Assembly: GCA_036940085.1 (NCBI GenBank)
Contig: JALLBK010000639.1
Coordinates: forward strand, 1-28,357
Direction of reading: 5' to 3'
From: Discostella pseudostelligera
Lineage: Eukaryota; Bacillariophyta; Thalassiosirophyceae; Thalassiosirales; Thalassiosiraceae
DNA length: 28,357 bases
A program made the position numbers and the translations under genes. Shown piece after piece: positions 18,770 through 28,335 of this stretch (positions are counted from its first letter, which is position 1; the number at the start of each line of letters is the position of its first letter). The notes beneath the pieces were generated by a model. It saw only the letters and a program-made list of their open reading frames with translations. It did not search any database and was not told the DNA's origin.

Positions 18770-20748
18770 ATGCGATCTTTTGCCGCCGAAAAATCTTCCA
18801 CACCCACATCGCACCCTCTCTTCCACCATAACCATAGTCCATCTCGAAACCATATTATTGATTTGATGTCGATCATGGCCTCCGCCTCCTCCACCTCCAC
18901 CTCCACATTCGACTATGATCTCATCATCATCGGGGGAGGTTCCGGCGGCATCGCCTGCGCGAAACGTGCTGCCACTCTTCATTCCACCTCCGCCCACCAC
19001 CCCCTCAAAGTTCTGCTGATTGAGCGCACCCCCCATCGTCTCGGCGGCACCTGCGTGAATGTAGGATGTGTGCCAAAGAAGGTAATGTGGTGTGCAGCAC
19101 ACATTGCGGATATACTACGACATGATGCCCATCAGTATGGATTCGAGATTGGTGGAATGAAGAAGAATGAGAAAGTTAAGCTGAATTTTGCCAAATTGAA
19201 AAAGGCACGGGATGACTATGTCGCGCGCCTCAACACCATCTATGCCAATGGATTGCAATCGGCAGGAATAAAATGTGTGTATGGTACTGCCTCCTTCGTT
19301 GATGCACATACCATTCAGGTGGTAGAGGAAGTTACCATGAGCACCGCGGGAACAGATGCAACGAAATTGTATTCCGCGGACAAAATTGTCATTGCCACAG
19401 GAGGACGACCACACTTCCCTCCTGGCATGGGTATATCCGAACACTGCATTTCTTCCGATGGATTTTTCGAATTATTGGAAGAATTACCATCCGTGGCCGC
19501 GATTGTTGGTGCGGGATATATCGCCGTGGAACTTGCCGGAGTATTAAATAGTCTAGGCTCTGAGGTGCATTTGGTAGTACGGAAAGAGAAGGCATTACGT
19601 GAATTTGATCCCATGGTTAGTAATGGGTTGGATATGGAGATGATAAAGGCGGGGATAATCATTCATCGACATACGAATGGTGTGGCCAAAGTCGAACTGG
19701 ATCAGTATAATGATGGGAAGAAGAAGAATGTAACACTACATAATGGGGATGTGATTTATGGAGCAGAGACTGTATTAATGGCTGCGGGGCGGGTGCCCAA
19801 TACGGAACAATTGTGTGGTGGTGGCAGCAGTAAGAACAAAGACGACGATGATAGCGGCGGGGACTGCGCAGACTGTCAATGGACACCAAATACTGAAAAA
19901 TTGCACTTGGAATGTTGTGGTGTTGCTGTGACATCGAACAAATACATTCGCGTGGATGAATATCAGAATACCAATGTGTCCAACATTTTTGCTCTGGGGT
20001 AAGACCATTTGTTGAGGGAGAGTGCCGAAGTTGGTGAATGTTGAGTAAAAAATTATCAAACTCTCACTTCTACTTTGATGTTCAATTCAAAGGGATGTAT
20101 GTGGTCAAGTTGAATTAACTCCCATGGCCATTGCCGCCGGACGACGACTTGCCGATCGGTTGTTTAGCCACAAGGCGGAGAATGAGTTTATGAAAGCTTC
20201 GTATGAGCTTGTACCGACAGTTGTGTTTAGCCATCCGGTAAGAAGTAGCTGATGTTGAATGTCGTCGTGTCGGTATTATGTTCATTTGATTGGTTGATCT
20301 AAAACTGACTTTAATGGACTTTGACACACACGCTACGAAGACGATTGGCACCTGCGGATTGACCGAACCGCAAGCCATTCAAAAGTATGGCACCAACAAT
20401 ATCAAGATCTACACTTCTACATTCACCAATCTGCACTATGGCATCTTCGATCTAAAGCCGGAGGACAAACCCAAAACATTAATGAAGATAGTCTGCGCCG
20501 GCATCGATGAGAAGGTGGTAGGAATCCACGTCCTGGGGATGGGTGCCGATGAAATGATGCAAGGGTTCGGTGTGGCCATGAAAATGGGTGCCACGAAGGC
20601 TGATTTGGATGCATGTGTGGCAATACATCCTACCGCGGCCGAGGAGTTGGTAACGATGGGGACATGGGGGACAAGTCCACAGAGTACCGGTGCCAAGGTT
20701 TCACCGTTGGGGGGTGCTGCTCCAGGTGAACCGAGATTGAGCAACTGA
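18770..20748 (+). CDS. GR: Glutathione reductase (NADPH), 3 exons
   Basis: This is a flavoenzyme that reduces glutathione disulfide with NADPH. The exons 18770-19998, 20093-20237 and 20341-20748 give 593 residues. Motifs run in order: the FAD-binding GGGSGG (55-60); the redox disulfide in [13 protein letters not shown] (Cys95/Cys100); the NADPH site [13 protein letters not shown] followed by basic [12 protein letters not shown], as expected for NADPH over NADH; the second FAD motif NIFALGDVCG (spanning intron 1); and [11 protein letters not shown] with the catalytic histidine. An acidic Gly/Asp/Cys-rich insert lies before the second FAD motif and a ~25-residue tail follows. The first 32 residues (from ATG 18770) are Ser/His/Arg-rich and could be an organelle-targeting peptide. 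An internal ATG at 18875 (ATCATGGCC) is a good cytosolic start, so dual targeting is possible. Confidence 0.95.
19999..20092 (+). other. Intron 1 of glutathione reductase
   Basis: This is a 94 bp intron with donor GTAAGA and acceptor TTCAAAG. It splits the glycine codon of FALG|DVCG (phase 2). Removing it restores the FAD motif. Confidence 0.93.
20238..20340 (+). other. Intron 2 of glutathione reductase
   Basis: This is a 103 bp phase-0 intron with donor GTAAGA and acceptor CTACGAAG. It joins FSHP to TIGTCGLTE, the conserved HPxIGTxGLTE segment. Confidence 0.92.
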
Positions 20749-20866
20749 CGGGAAAGGTCTCGGTTGTAGTTCAGCTGAGACGCAAGTAATATGTCATAGA
20801 TTTGAGCAATCAAATAGCAGTAGTAGATAGTAATAGTGGTATTTGTATGATTGATAAACTCTCCTT

Positions 20867-20872
20867 AATAAA
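20867..20872 (+). terminator. Possible polyadenylation signal AATAAA
   Basis: AATAAA lies 119 bp after the reductase stop, within the 165 bp spacer that separates it from the convergent dehydrogenase gene. It is a weak call because the motif is short. Confidence 0.3.
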
Positions 20873-20913
20873 AAATCCTTCCAACCCTATTGTACAAGCC
20901 ATTTGCTATCTTC

Positions 20914-21912
20914 TCACAGGTTACTCAATGGTATCTGCATCGTACCCACCGTCCCACCATCGACATTCAGAATCACCCCCGTGCACCATGCACCTGCTCG
21001 TGAGGCAAAATATAAACATGCACCTCCCATATCATCCTCATTGCCCATCCTACCCAACGGTATAGACTTGGTAAACTCATCCAACGATCCATCTTTCGTC
21101 CACGATACCAACCCCTTACTCATGCGTGTTAGGACATATCCCGGTGCAATGGCATTGACTGTAATTCCACGAGGCGCCAAATCGGCAGCAAGTTTCTTAG
21201 TCAAATGATGGACGGCCGCTTTGGATATATCGTATGCGTGGGTGGGTGCCTCTTGGGGTAGAAATCCAGTAACACTCCCAATGTTGATAATCCGTCCTGG
21301 ATCCAAGGTTGGAGTTGTAGAAAATGCATCCTTAGTGCCATCATCATGATGTTGTTGTGTTCCTCCATCGTTATTCTCTCCATCATTCCCAATAATTCTC
21401 CGTCGTTGCAACATGGGAACACACTCTCTCGTTAAATAAAACACACCCTTCACATTCACATCGAGGACTTTATCCCATCCCCAATTCATTTTACCACTCT
21501 CACGCGCAGTAATATCATATCCTGGATCTTCTCCCCAACTTGCACCGGCATTGTTGATTAATACATCCAGACGACCATTGAATAATGTGTGTGTGTATTG
21601 AGCAAGTTCTTTACAGCCCTCTCGTGTGGAAATGTTGGAGGAGATGTGATGCACTGATCCCAGAAGTGGTTGTGGCGGCTTGCATGATGCATCGGCGTCA
21701 TCGTGCTGCTGCAAGAGCTGGTGATGATGCTGCGATAGGAGTGTCTTGGTAGCCTCTTCGCACGCTTTGGGATCACGTGAAGAAATTAATACATTGGCAC
21801 CATGCCGAACGAAGGTCGATGCAATCATGAGGCCGATGCCTCGTGAGCCTCCGGTGACGAGGACGTTTTTGCCAGTGACGCTGAAGAGTGTGCTGCTGGT
21901 CGTCGCCGCCAT
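20914..21912 (-). CDS. Short-chain dehydrogenase/reductase, RhlG-like
   Basis: This 332-residue NAD(P)H oxidoreductase of the classical SDR family starts at ATG 21912 (GCCGCCATGG reversed context). It shows the cofactor loop TGGSRGIG (20-27), the structural NNAG (120-123) within NNAGASWG, Asn153, the catalytic Ser213 and the YxxxK pair Tyr227/Lys231. The late IPLGRMG and TGVILNVDGG segments, together with NNAGxSWG, resemble bacterial RhlG and fungal beta-ketoacyl reductase-like SDRs. The substrate is therefore probably a 3-oxoacyl or similar carbonyl, but this is not proven. Two low-complexity inserts (His/Gln/Asp-rich near 60-80, and Asn/Gly/His/Asp-rich near 174-200) lengthen it beyond the usual ~250 residues. 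No intron is needed. It is convergent with the glutathione reductase, with 165 bp between the two stops. Confidence 0.92.
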   Translation of the reverse strand: MAATTSSTLFSVTGKNVLVTGGSRGIGLMIASTFVRHGANVLISSRDPKACEEATKTLLSQHHHQLLQQHDDADASCKPPQPLLGSVHHISSNISTREGCKELAQYTHTLFNGRLDVLINNAGASWGEDPGYDITARESGKMNWGWDKVLDVNVKGVFYLTRECVPMLQRRRIIGNDGENNDGGTQQHHDDGTKDAFSTTPTLDPGRIINIGSVTGFLPQEAPTHAYDISKAAVHHLTKKLAADLAPRGITVNAIAPGYVLTRMSKGLVSWTKDGSLDEFTKSIPLGRMGNEDDMGGACLYFASRAGAWCTGVILNVDGGTVGTMQIPLSNL

Positions 21913-22292
21913 GGTTCATCATCCATTCGAAGAAGTTGGTAGATGCGGTACAGGTAGGAGAGGATGGGAGCAAGCAAGCTATCGTAGCAAGGAGCAAGGA
22001 GGTACGATAGCAAGGAGGCTTCGCTCGCCCAGATCGCAACGTTTTGGCGGGATGGAAAGCGAGATCCACGTGGAGTCGAGAATGGATGATCCGAGCAATA
22101 ACCGTCCCAGATGAAGATAATGATGGCGGGATAGGATAATGCAATGGCCAGGGTTGTTTTCTCCTCTCTCATGGTTGCAGATTTTTGAATGGTGCTTTGG
22201 GGGGATTGCATTCGATTATGCTATTGGTTGAGCTTATGAATCTAGGAGTACAATTAACACAATCGTAAGAATCAAGGATGATCAATACCATA
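21913..22292. promoter_or_regulatory. SDR promoter region and kinase 3' flank
   Basis: No gene is supported. A perfect 9 bp inverted repeat, GCTATCGTA/TACGATAGC, lies at 21978-21986 and 22003-22011, enclosing a purine-rich GCAAGGAGCAAGGAGG loop, about 66-100 bp upstream of the SDR ATG. A TTTTGGCGGG block lies at 22042-22051. Confidence 0.5.
21978..22011. repeat. Inverted repeat upstream of the SDR gene
   Basis: The 9 bp arms GCTATCGTA and TACGATAGC enclose a 16-base loop containing two GCAAGGAG copies, and another GCAAGGAGG follows the right arm. It could be a dimeric-factor operator or a leader hairpin. Confidence 0.65.
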
Positions 22293-24267
22293 TCAAGACG
22301 ACGTCTCTGAACTCCGTTTTTCAAACATTCCTTTTGGCTCTCCACTCGCTAGATTCATCGCACTCAATGATCCCGTAGCCGTGACTATTCTTCGCATACC
22401 AAGTCCCATCCCCATACTCATACTGAGGTTATCATTCCCATGTCCACTGCCATCTTTGCTGCTGTGTCCACTCGCTCCCAACCCCCGTTTCTTCTTCAAT
22501 GAATTCCAAACATTGTTCCCATGAACCGAGGAGGGCACTGCATCATTTCCGCCACCACGAGTGCTATTATTGTTATTCTGAGAGTGAAGAGAAACAAATT
22601 GACGGAGGAGGGAGATGTGGTATGCAAATCGTTTGTAGAATTGAAAGTTCTTCATGGATCGGATCATTGTTACTCTTTGATAAGTATGTTTCATGAACAA
22701 CAAAAGGTCAGCAAAGCAAAACAATGTTTGTGTTCAATTAGAGTATATCTCACAGAATAAATGATAATCATTCATGTACTCACACTTCTTCCACCTCGGT
22801 AGTATTTTCTACTTGCATACTCCCCAGCACTTCGAGTAACACTTCCAACGTAACAACTTGAAGCTTCCCCGGACTCGTAGTACTACCTTCTTTCATATTG
22901 GAATTACCACTGATATTCCCTGAAATAGTTCCCTCCTGACTTTGTTGCTGACCCCTCAGCAACAGTAACAACTTGGTACATGTCTCTTTCGACAACATTG
23001 TTGCCAATATCGTCGTTACACTACGTTCAAACTTTTGATATCCCAAATAGGTATTGTGCCGACTTACGGACCCCTCGAGCAATACCGATTGTGTTTTTCT
23101 AGATCCAGATTTACTACTGTTGGCCATTTCGGGGAGATGGTCTTCTGCCATTCCACCATCATCATCACCACCACCACTAGCGGCCTCGTTGGCTACTTCT
23201 GTAATGGAAATAATGCCCGGTCTCTGCTGTTGCTGTTGCTGTTGCTCTTCATGATGATGCATATGAAACTGAGCAAATTCACACTGCATCAACTGTCCCG
23301 CATCCATCCGTGCCTTGTATCGATAGACCAATGCCCCCTCTAACATATCATGAAAACTCTCGGGGATATTTGTTGGCATGTTGGGTAAGGTTCTAACTCG
23401 ACCAACTCCAGCCTTGTTACTCGATGAGGCGGAGTGCAAGATATTAAATGCCTCTTGCAACTGTTCAGCCGGATACCCCGCCACCAAAACATACAATGTC
23501 ACCGCGACGGACCAAACATCGGTTTTGTGTGTGTAGGTACGTTGGAACATTTCGGGAGAAATGTAAAATGCACTTCCGGCAAAGGTGTGGTGACGTTCGA
23601 CCTCATCCGACTCGCTGTTGCTATTGGACGCAGCAGTGTTGCTTGTATTACCACCATCTATTGTACCACTCCCAAAGTCAATCAACCGCACAGGACTATC
23701 CCTATCTTTTGTACAAAACATGACATTTTCCGGTTTGATATCACGATGGATCACTTTGTGTTTGGCACAATGATGAACGGCGCTCCATAATTGATACGCT
23801 ATTCGACTGACATCTTCGGTGCGCAATCCACCACCACCTCCATTGCCTAGTAGTGGTGGTTGTTGTTGCTGATTGGCAAATGCCATGGAAACCCAAGGCA
23901 TCATCTCTCCCCCCTCACAATACTCCGTAATCATATATATCATCGATGGACTTTCATATACCGCCATCAGTTGCAACGCGTAGCATTCTCCATTTAATGC
24001 ACGCAATATCTCGACCTCAGTAATCAATGCCTCCTTTTTCATGGGTGTGTAAAGTATATTATCTCGAAAAGTATATCCCTTCTTGACATATTTGACAGCC
24101 AGGGGTTTGGCAGCGATGAGATCTTTTTGGGTAACATCGTGAACTAGTTTGACGGTCCCGAACATACCCTGGCCGAGGGTGGTAGATTCATGGTAACGTG
24201 TTTGATAGTCTCGTTCATTGCCGGAGGTGGTGGCGAGATAGGATGGTTTGGAAGCGCAGGGGCCCAT
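22293..24267 (-). CDS. Serine/threonine protein kinase, CAMK/CDPK-like (2 exons)
   Basis: Exon 1 is 24267-22784 and exon 2 is 22674-22293, giving 621 residues. The kinase domain has the Gly loop GQGMFGTV (32-39), ATP lysine Lys59 (AVKYV), catalytic HRDIKPEN (Asp176), DFG (197-199), an activation-loop SPE at 237-239 and the TDVWS aspartate (Asp250). All key residues are present, so it should be active. A poly-Gln/Gly insert (about 133-147) and a Ser/Asn insert after DFG are low complexity. After the kinase domain there is a poly-Gln tract, then helical segments FERSVTTILATML and LQVVTLEVLLEVLGSM that continue across the intron as VVTMIRSMKNFQFYKRFAYHI. No EF hands are seen, so calcium control is not shown. 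The N-terminus MGPCASK looks like a lipidation site, but proline after glycine argues against myristoylation. Substrates are unknown. Confidence 0.9.
22675..22783 (-). other. Intron of the kinase gene
   Basis: This is a 109 bp intron with donor GTGAGT (22783 downward) and acceptor TATCAAAG. Splicing is phase 2 and joins TTEVEEV to VTMIRSMKN, avoiding the TGA at 22780-22782. The alternative donor GTGTGA with a later acceptor (CTCTCAG) would also keep frame but is weaker and gives a longer intron. Confidence 0.8.
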
Positions 24268-24608
24268 GTTAAAATGTTAAAATATTTGGAGTGGAGATTG
24301 GAGGGAGACGAAGAAGAAGAATTGCGCACCCTATGATGATGATTGATGATGGTATGTCGTGTCGTCGAGTAGTATTCCTGGAAAAAATATAATGGATTCA
24401 ACCCCGTTTTTAGCACATCATATGATTATCCCTACTGCTAGTGCTTGTTTGTAGGACCTGTGGCGGCGGGCTAGGGGCGTCGGCGGTTTGGGCGGTGGCG
24501 GCGGATTTCAGATTCATGGTCCATGATGATGTGATGGTGATGAAATCCAAATCCAAAATCCAAATCATCGACCTTCCGTCCCTTCAACCTTCAAACTTCA
24601 AGAAAAGA

Positions 24609-24629
24609 TGACGTCGTTGGATGACGTCA
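24609..24629. promoter_or_regulatory. Tandem CRE: TGACGTC and TGACGTCA
   Basis: Two TGACGTC-type elements lie 13 bp apart (starts at 24609 and 24622); the second is a full palindrome. A third TGAC follows at 24633. This resembles clustered CO2/cAMP-responsive elements of diatom promoters. Confidence 0.6.
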
Positions 24630-24791
24630 TCGTGACTAGTGACTTAAAGACCCATAACTAAGTTGTAGTCAAATAACGCCACAAGGAAGCTTCGGTAAGC
24701 TTCGAATGACTGCAAAGTTCAAGTTAAGGGGCTGATGTGAAATCTGATCCATGCAAGCCCCCGCCCGGCCTGAACCAAAGGCAAATAAGTA

Positions 24792-24820
24792 AAAGATCCA
24801 CAGGCAGAAGATGGATCTTT
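24792..24820. repeat. Perfect inverted repeat AAAGATCCA / TGGATCTTT
   Basis: The 9 bp arms are separated by 11 bases. The same 9-mer also occurs in both orientations in the promoter of the paralogue, at 18589 and 18712. Confidence 0.7.
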
Positions 24821-25034
24821 GACCAGTCACCATACACCATAATATTTTTAGTACATGCATAGATTCTATTGCTATTACTTGTTTGGCAAGCCGCAGCATT
24901 TTGTACATTATTTCACCAGCCCCCTGTGTTGAGTGGCGACAGATTACGGTATAATCATATTGGAAGGGCACATTGCATCTATCTCTCCGCCCAGCTAACC
25001 AAAAGGTACCAACTGCATATCAGCAATATCCAAC

Positions 25035-25128
25035 ATGTCGCCCGTCCCAACCATTGCCGGCGCCGCCACCGACGACGACGACGACGATGCCAATAATATT
25101 TACACAGACGATGCCGACGACGACGACC

Positions 25129-25168
<40 letters not shown>

Positions 25169-26858
25169 TATGGGAGACGATGAAGTAGGAGCCCAACAAC
25201 GCGAGCTATCCCAACGCACAAATCAACTAATGGATAGCTTTCGCGAGTATGTGAGTGGATTGGGCAATGATGGCACCATCCCGTCGACGCGTATGTTGAT
25301 GGTGACGAATGCTACGAATGGCGATGCTACTGCTGCAAATGGTGCTAATGATAGTGACATTGGTGATGACGTGGAGAAGAATGGCGGAGGTGGTTTGGAA
25401 GGGGGAGGAGGGGGTGTAGTCACATTGCTCAAGGGTGGAGCAGTCGACGATGCACCCATTTTAGTTCAGGGTGAATTAGACTGGTATGGCAAGGGGGGAT
25501 TACGTGACTTCTCCATCCTCGAAGAAGATGGTTTATCGCATGATGATTTGGATGGTGAGGCACCTACTGCTGCTTCTGGAGGATGGGGGCGTGGGCGCAA
25601 TTATAACCACTCGAATCGAGTTCGATATAAGTATGCCCTCTTTCGATCGAAGCGGTTCAAACGTGGTCTGATCATGATTGCTTTGGCTACTACCGTCATT
25701 GTCGTTGCGGTGAGTGTTGCCAAAGTTAAGAGAGAACGGAAGCTTCCCAATTGGAAGGAAGAGCTGAATGAGATGATGACGAAAGATGAGGCGGAGAAGA
25801 AGACGGAGATGGAGCAATATCAGGAATATCAGCAACAGCAACAACAGGCATCTGAACAACAACAATCAGGATTGACTCCTCAACAAACCAATGATAAAGT
25901 TGCCTTCGACATTGTCTCCGAAGTGCTCGCACACGCCATCAACGTTACCAAATCGGAAGAATACAACCCCGATCAAGATTTATATCTCGAAATGGCCTAC
26001 AAGTACCAACCCATTTGGATATCACGCAACACTACTTATTATGAAGGCACCACGTACGCCTCGGCCATACTTGCCTGCGCGGATCAACAATCGAACGTAA
26101 TGTTCCCATGTCCCTACGAGGCCTACTGTCCGGGAGGAGAGCAGAATGCACCCGCGGGTGGGTACAAGGGTACAGATGCCGATCCTACCCAATTTTCACC
26201 CATATTAGATAATGATAATGCATGGGTGCAAGTGAGTCCCCACAATGGGCATGAATGTGTCAAGTATGATACTTTGTACGGTGCAGCACCGGCATGGGGG
26301 AACGTTGATTATGTGAATAAGGATCAGACCCAGTATGTAATGTGTTGTTTGGCCAGTGCTTTTGATGTACCCCCCGACAGCACTGCCAATTATGAGACGG
26401 CGACATCGGATTCCTCCTCGTCGGGATCATCATCAACAGCACAGGAATACTCCACTTCATTTGCTCCTCATGCCTCGGAAGAAATCATTGCAGCGGAGTA
26501 TGGCAATGCCGAGAAATATGAACCAGTATGGTACAATCGTAACTCCGGATGGGGAGGTCGGACATATGTCGAGGCTGTGAATTTCTGCAGTAACATGCGT
26601 AGTGGCATTGATACCGACGATGGATTGAACTACGAGGGAATGCTATGTCCATATGAAGCAATTTGCCCTACTGGTCCACGTGGTCTACCGTATGGCGGAA
26701 CCGAAGAGGAGATACTGCCCACGGATGGTGCATCGCCATCGTCGTCGGCGTCGGGACTGTTGCAGTGGGCGGCGATGTCCGATTTTGAGAATGATTGGGT
26801 GCAAGTCAGCACCGGGGAATCAGACACTCATGGCAGACGAACTGGCATGGATATATGA
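25035..26858 (+). CDS. 6-cysteine repeat membrane protein, paralogue of 14624-18397 (part 1, up to frame break)
   Basis: This part starts at ATG 25035 (CAACATGTCG). The N-terminus is an extreme poly-Asp region encoded by GAC repeats (about 25071-25167), followed by LSQRTNQLMDSFREYV and DWYGKGGLRDF. Both match the minus-strand paralogue, as does the basic segment and membrane helix (LIMIALATTVIVVAVSVA), followed by ER(K)LPNW and a Gln-rich stalk. The ectodomain begins with an A-type repeat (25988-26348; linker with an AINVT glycosylation site), then a B-type repeat (26515-26809) that stops after DWVQVS. The expected C....PSWG..TQ..LCC half is absent, and the frame ends at a TGA at 26856-26858 while homology continues one frame over. 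This is either a true deletion with frameshift (pseudogene or allele) or an assembly error. The function is unknown. Confidence 0.85.
25131..25167. repeat. (GAC)n microsatellite coding poly-Asp
   Basis: About 12 uninterrupted GAC units, with more interrupted ones from 25071. They encode the poly-Asp N-terminus of the repeat protein and match the (GAC)8 tract of the paralogue leader. Confidence 0.9.
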
Positions 26859-28335
26859 ACAAGTGGATGACAGTTATGAAATGATTGCATTTGCTCGATT
26901 TCAGGGGTGGGAGGGGTCAACTTTCACCGAAGCCTTTACTTTCTGCACCATGGCGTTAGATGAATCGTATGAACCATGCGGCTTCGAATCACTCTGTCCT
27001 AACGGGTTCATCGTGGATCAAAGTGAAAGTGATGAGACAACTGAGTCGGATATTTGGGTACCCATCGATGCAGCAGAGAATTCTTGGTATAAATTGTTGG
27101 ATAGTGGGCACTGTGTCGAAGAAGCAACTTTGCCAACGGCACTGGATGTTACCCGATATGCCCTTTGCTGCACGCAACCGCTGGAAGTGCCTGTGGTGCC
27201 AACCTCTGACGTTGCACCTTCCCCAACTCTCCCTCCTGTCTCCTCGACAGATGGACAGGTGGTGGCGAGCGAAGTAGAGTACGATACCGTCTACCAAGGT
27301 GTCCATGAATTGTACAATCCAGAAGAGCACACTCGTTCCAGTGGTTGGGTGGGGCAAAATTACACCGCCGCTCTTGAATTCTGCGCCTCGATGCAGTCCA
27401 AGATTCCATGTCCGTATGCTGCAATTTGCCCCATGGGAACGGATGGTGCGCCAATTGTGAGTGCGAAAGAAAGTTCTACTGCAGTTTGGGCGCCTATTAT
27501 CGACAGTCCCAACGGATGGGTCCACATTGGACAGAAGAATACGTGTGTCAAGTATAATGATATGAATCCTCATCCGCCACTTTGGGGGTTAAGTGGGGAG
27601 AATGAGGCAATTACACAGTACATTGTTTGTTGCGACGAGCCGATGGACGATGGTGACGTGGAGCCTGGAACGAAGGTTGCATCTAATGCTGCGGAGGAAA
27701 TTATTTTAGACACAATGCATCCGGCCTGGTACGGGAGGAAGGACGGCTATCATGGTACGACGCACGAGGAGGCTGAACTCTTCTGTAAATCCGTCGGCGA
27801 CATGCATCTATGTCCCAAAGAAGCTTGTAAGTGTATCCAATGATGATTCGGCATGTGTATGATGTTTCGTAGATACAATGAATCACTCATTCCTCACCAC
27901 TTGAATCGTCTTCGTACTACTTAGATTGTCCATCCGGCAACCATGCTGTCAACCCTTTATTCTTGCAGATGCCAGCGTTTGATGGCGAGCAGTGGGCTCC
28001 CGTGAGTAACTACGACAATGAGGAAATTGATTTGGGCAATGATTGGATTTTGGTCGGAACACTAAACTCAAATCAGACGAGTACATGCCTTCAGTATGAT
28101 GTTCTGAATGATGGAAATTATCCGTTGTGGGCTGTGGATGGTACTAAGACTGAATTGAAAGAGAACATTTTGTGCTGTTCAAAGCAAGAGGCATTTTCCG
28201 TCGAACAAGAGATAACAAAGGAGTATAATTCAATTTGGTTGGATGATAGTCATGGTTGGAGTAGCGGTTCGTATGAGGATGCAGAAGCCTTTTGTGAGGG
28301 TCTTGGAGAGAAACATATTTGTCCGTACGAGGCAT
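26830..28335 (+). CDS. 6-cysteine repeat membrane protein, part 2 (downstream of frame break, partial at window end)
   Basis: This continues the paralogue in the next frame. An in-frame ATG exists at 26830, but homology to the end of the minus-strand protein (EQ(V/I)D..Y...AF.R..GWEGST) shows it is internal. Repeats: C-type at about 26860-27171; one ending in CC at 27633; one from 27716 split by intron 27827-27924 and ending in CC at 28178; and a last one from about 28224 that stops at 28335, where a second intron begins (GTGAGT) and leaves the window. Each keeps the six-cysteine pattern (FC, PC, (Y/I/L)CP, C, CC). A Pro/Thr/Ser-rich linker with APSPTLPP follows the C repeat. The plus-strand protein is thus longer than its paralogue and is incomplete here. 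Confidence 0.8.
27827..27924 (+). other. Intron in the fifth repeat of the plus-strand paralogue
   Basis: This is a 98 bp intron with donor GTAAGT and acceptor TACTTAG. It interrupts the tyrosine codon of EA(Y)CP in phase 1; splicing restores PKEAYCPSGNH and a full repeat ending in CC at 28178. Confidence 0.92.

Larger units (their letters stand above)
24268..25034. promoter_or_regulatory. Divergent promoter, kinase (-) / 6-Cys repeat protein (+)
   Basis: This 767 bp spacer has no supported gene. It has a TGACGTC half-site at 24609-24615, a TGACGTCA palindrome at 24622-24629, GGGGCTGAT at 24728-24736 and the inverted pair AAAGATCCA/TGGATCTTT at 24792-24800 and 24812-24820. The set and its order match the promoter of the paralogous repeat gene. 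Confidence 0.55.
25988..28335 (+). repeat. Six 6-Cys coding repeats (A, truncated B, C, then three more)
   Basis: The units lie at about 25988-26348, 26515-26809 (truncated), 26860-27171, 27309-27633, 27716-28178 (with intron) and 28224-28335 (cut by an intron and the window edge). The cysteine order is the same as in the minus-strand protein. The last three units extend beyond the C-type unit that closes the minus-strand copy. Confidence 0.85.

Noticed and set aside
24259..24267. N-myristoylation of the kinase (MGPCASK)
   Set aside because: Proline directly after the glycine is disfavoured by N-myristoyltransferase; palmitoylation of Cys4 alone cannot be judged.
26798..26840. A very short intron (about 38 bp, GTGCAAG...GGCAG) explaining the frame change
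   Set aside because: It is far shorter than the 94-109 bp introns in this window, has a poor donor, and would not restore the missing half-repeat.
26830..27843. Separate gene starting at ATG 26830
   Set aside because: Homology with the paralogue shows the sequence is the interior of the repeat array; the ATG is incidental.
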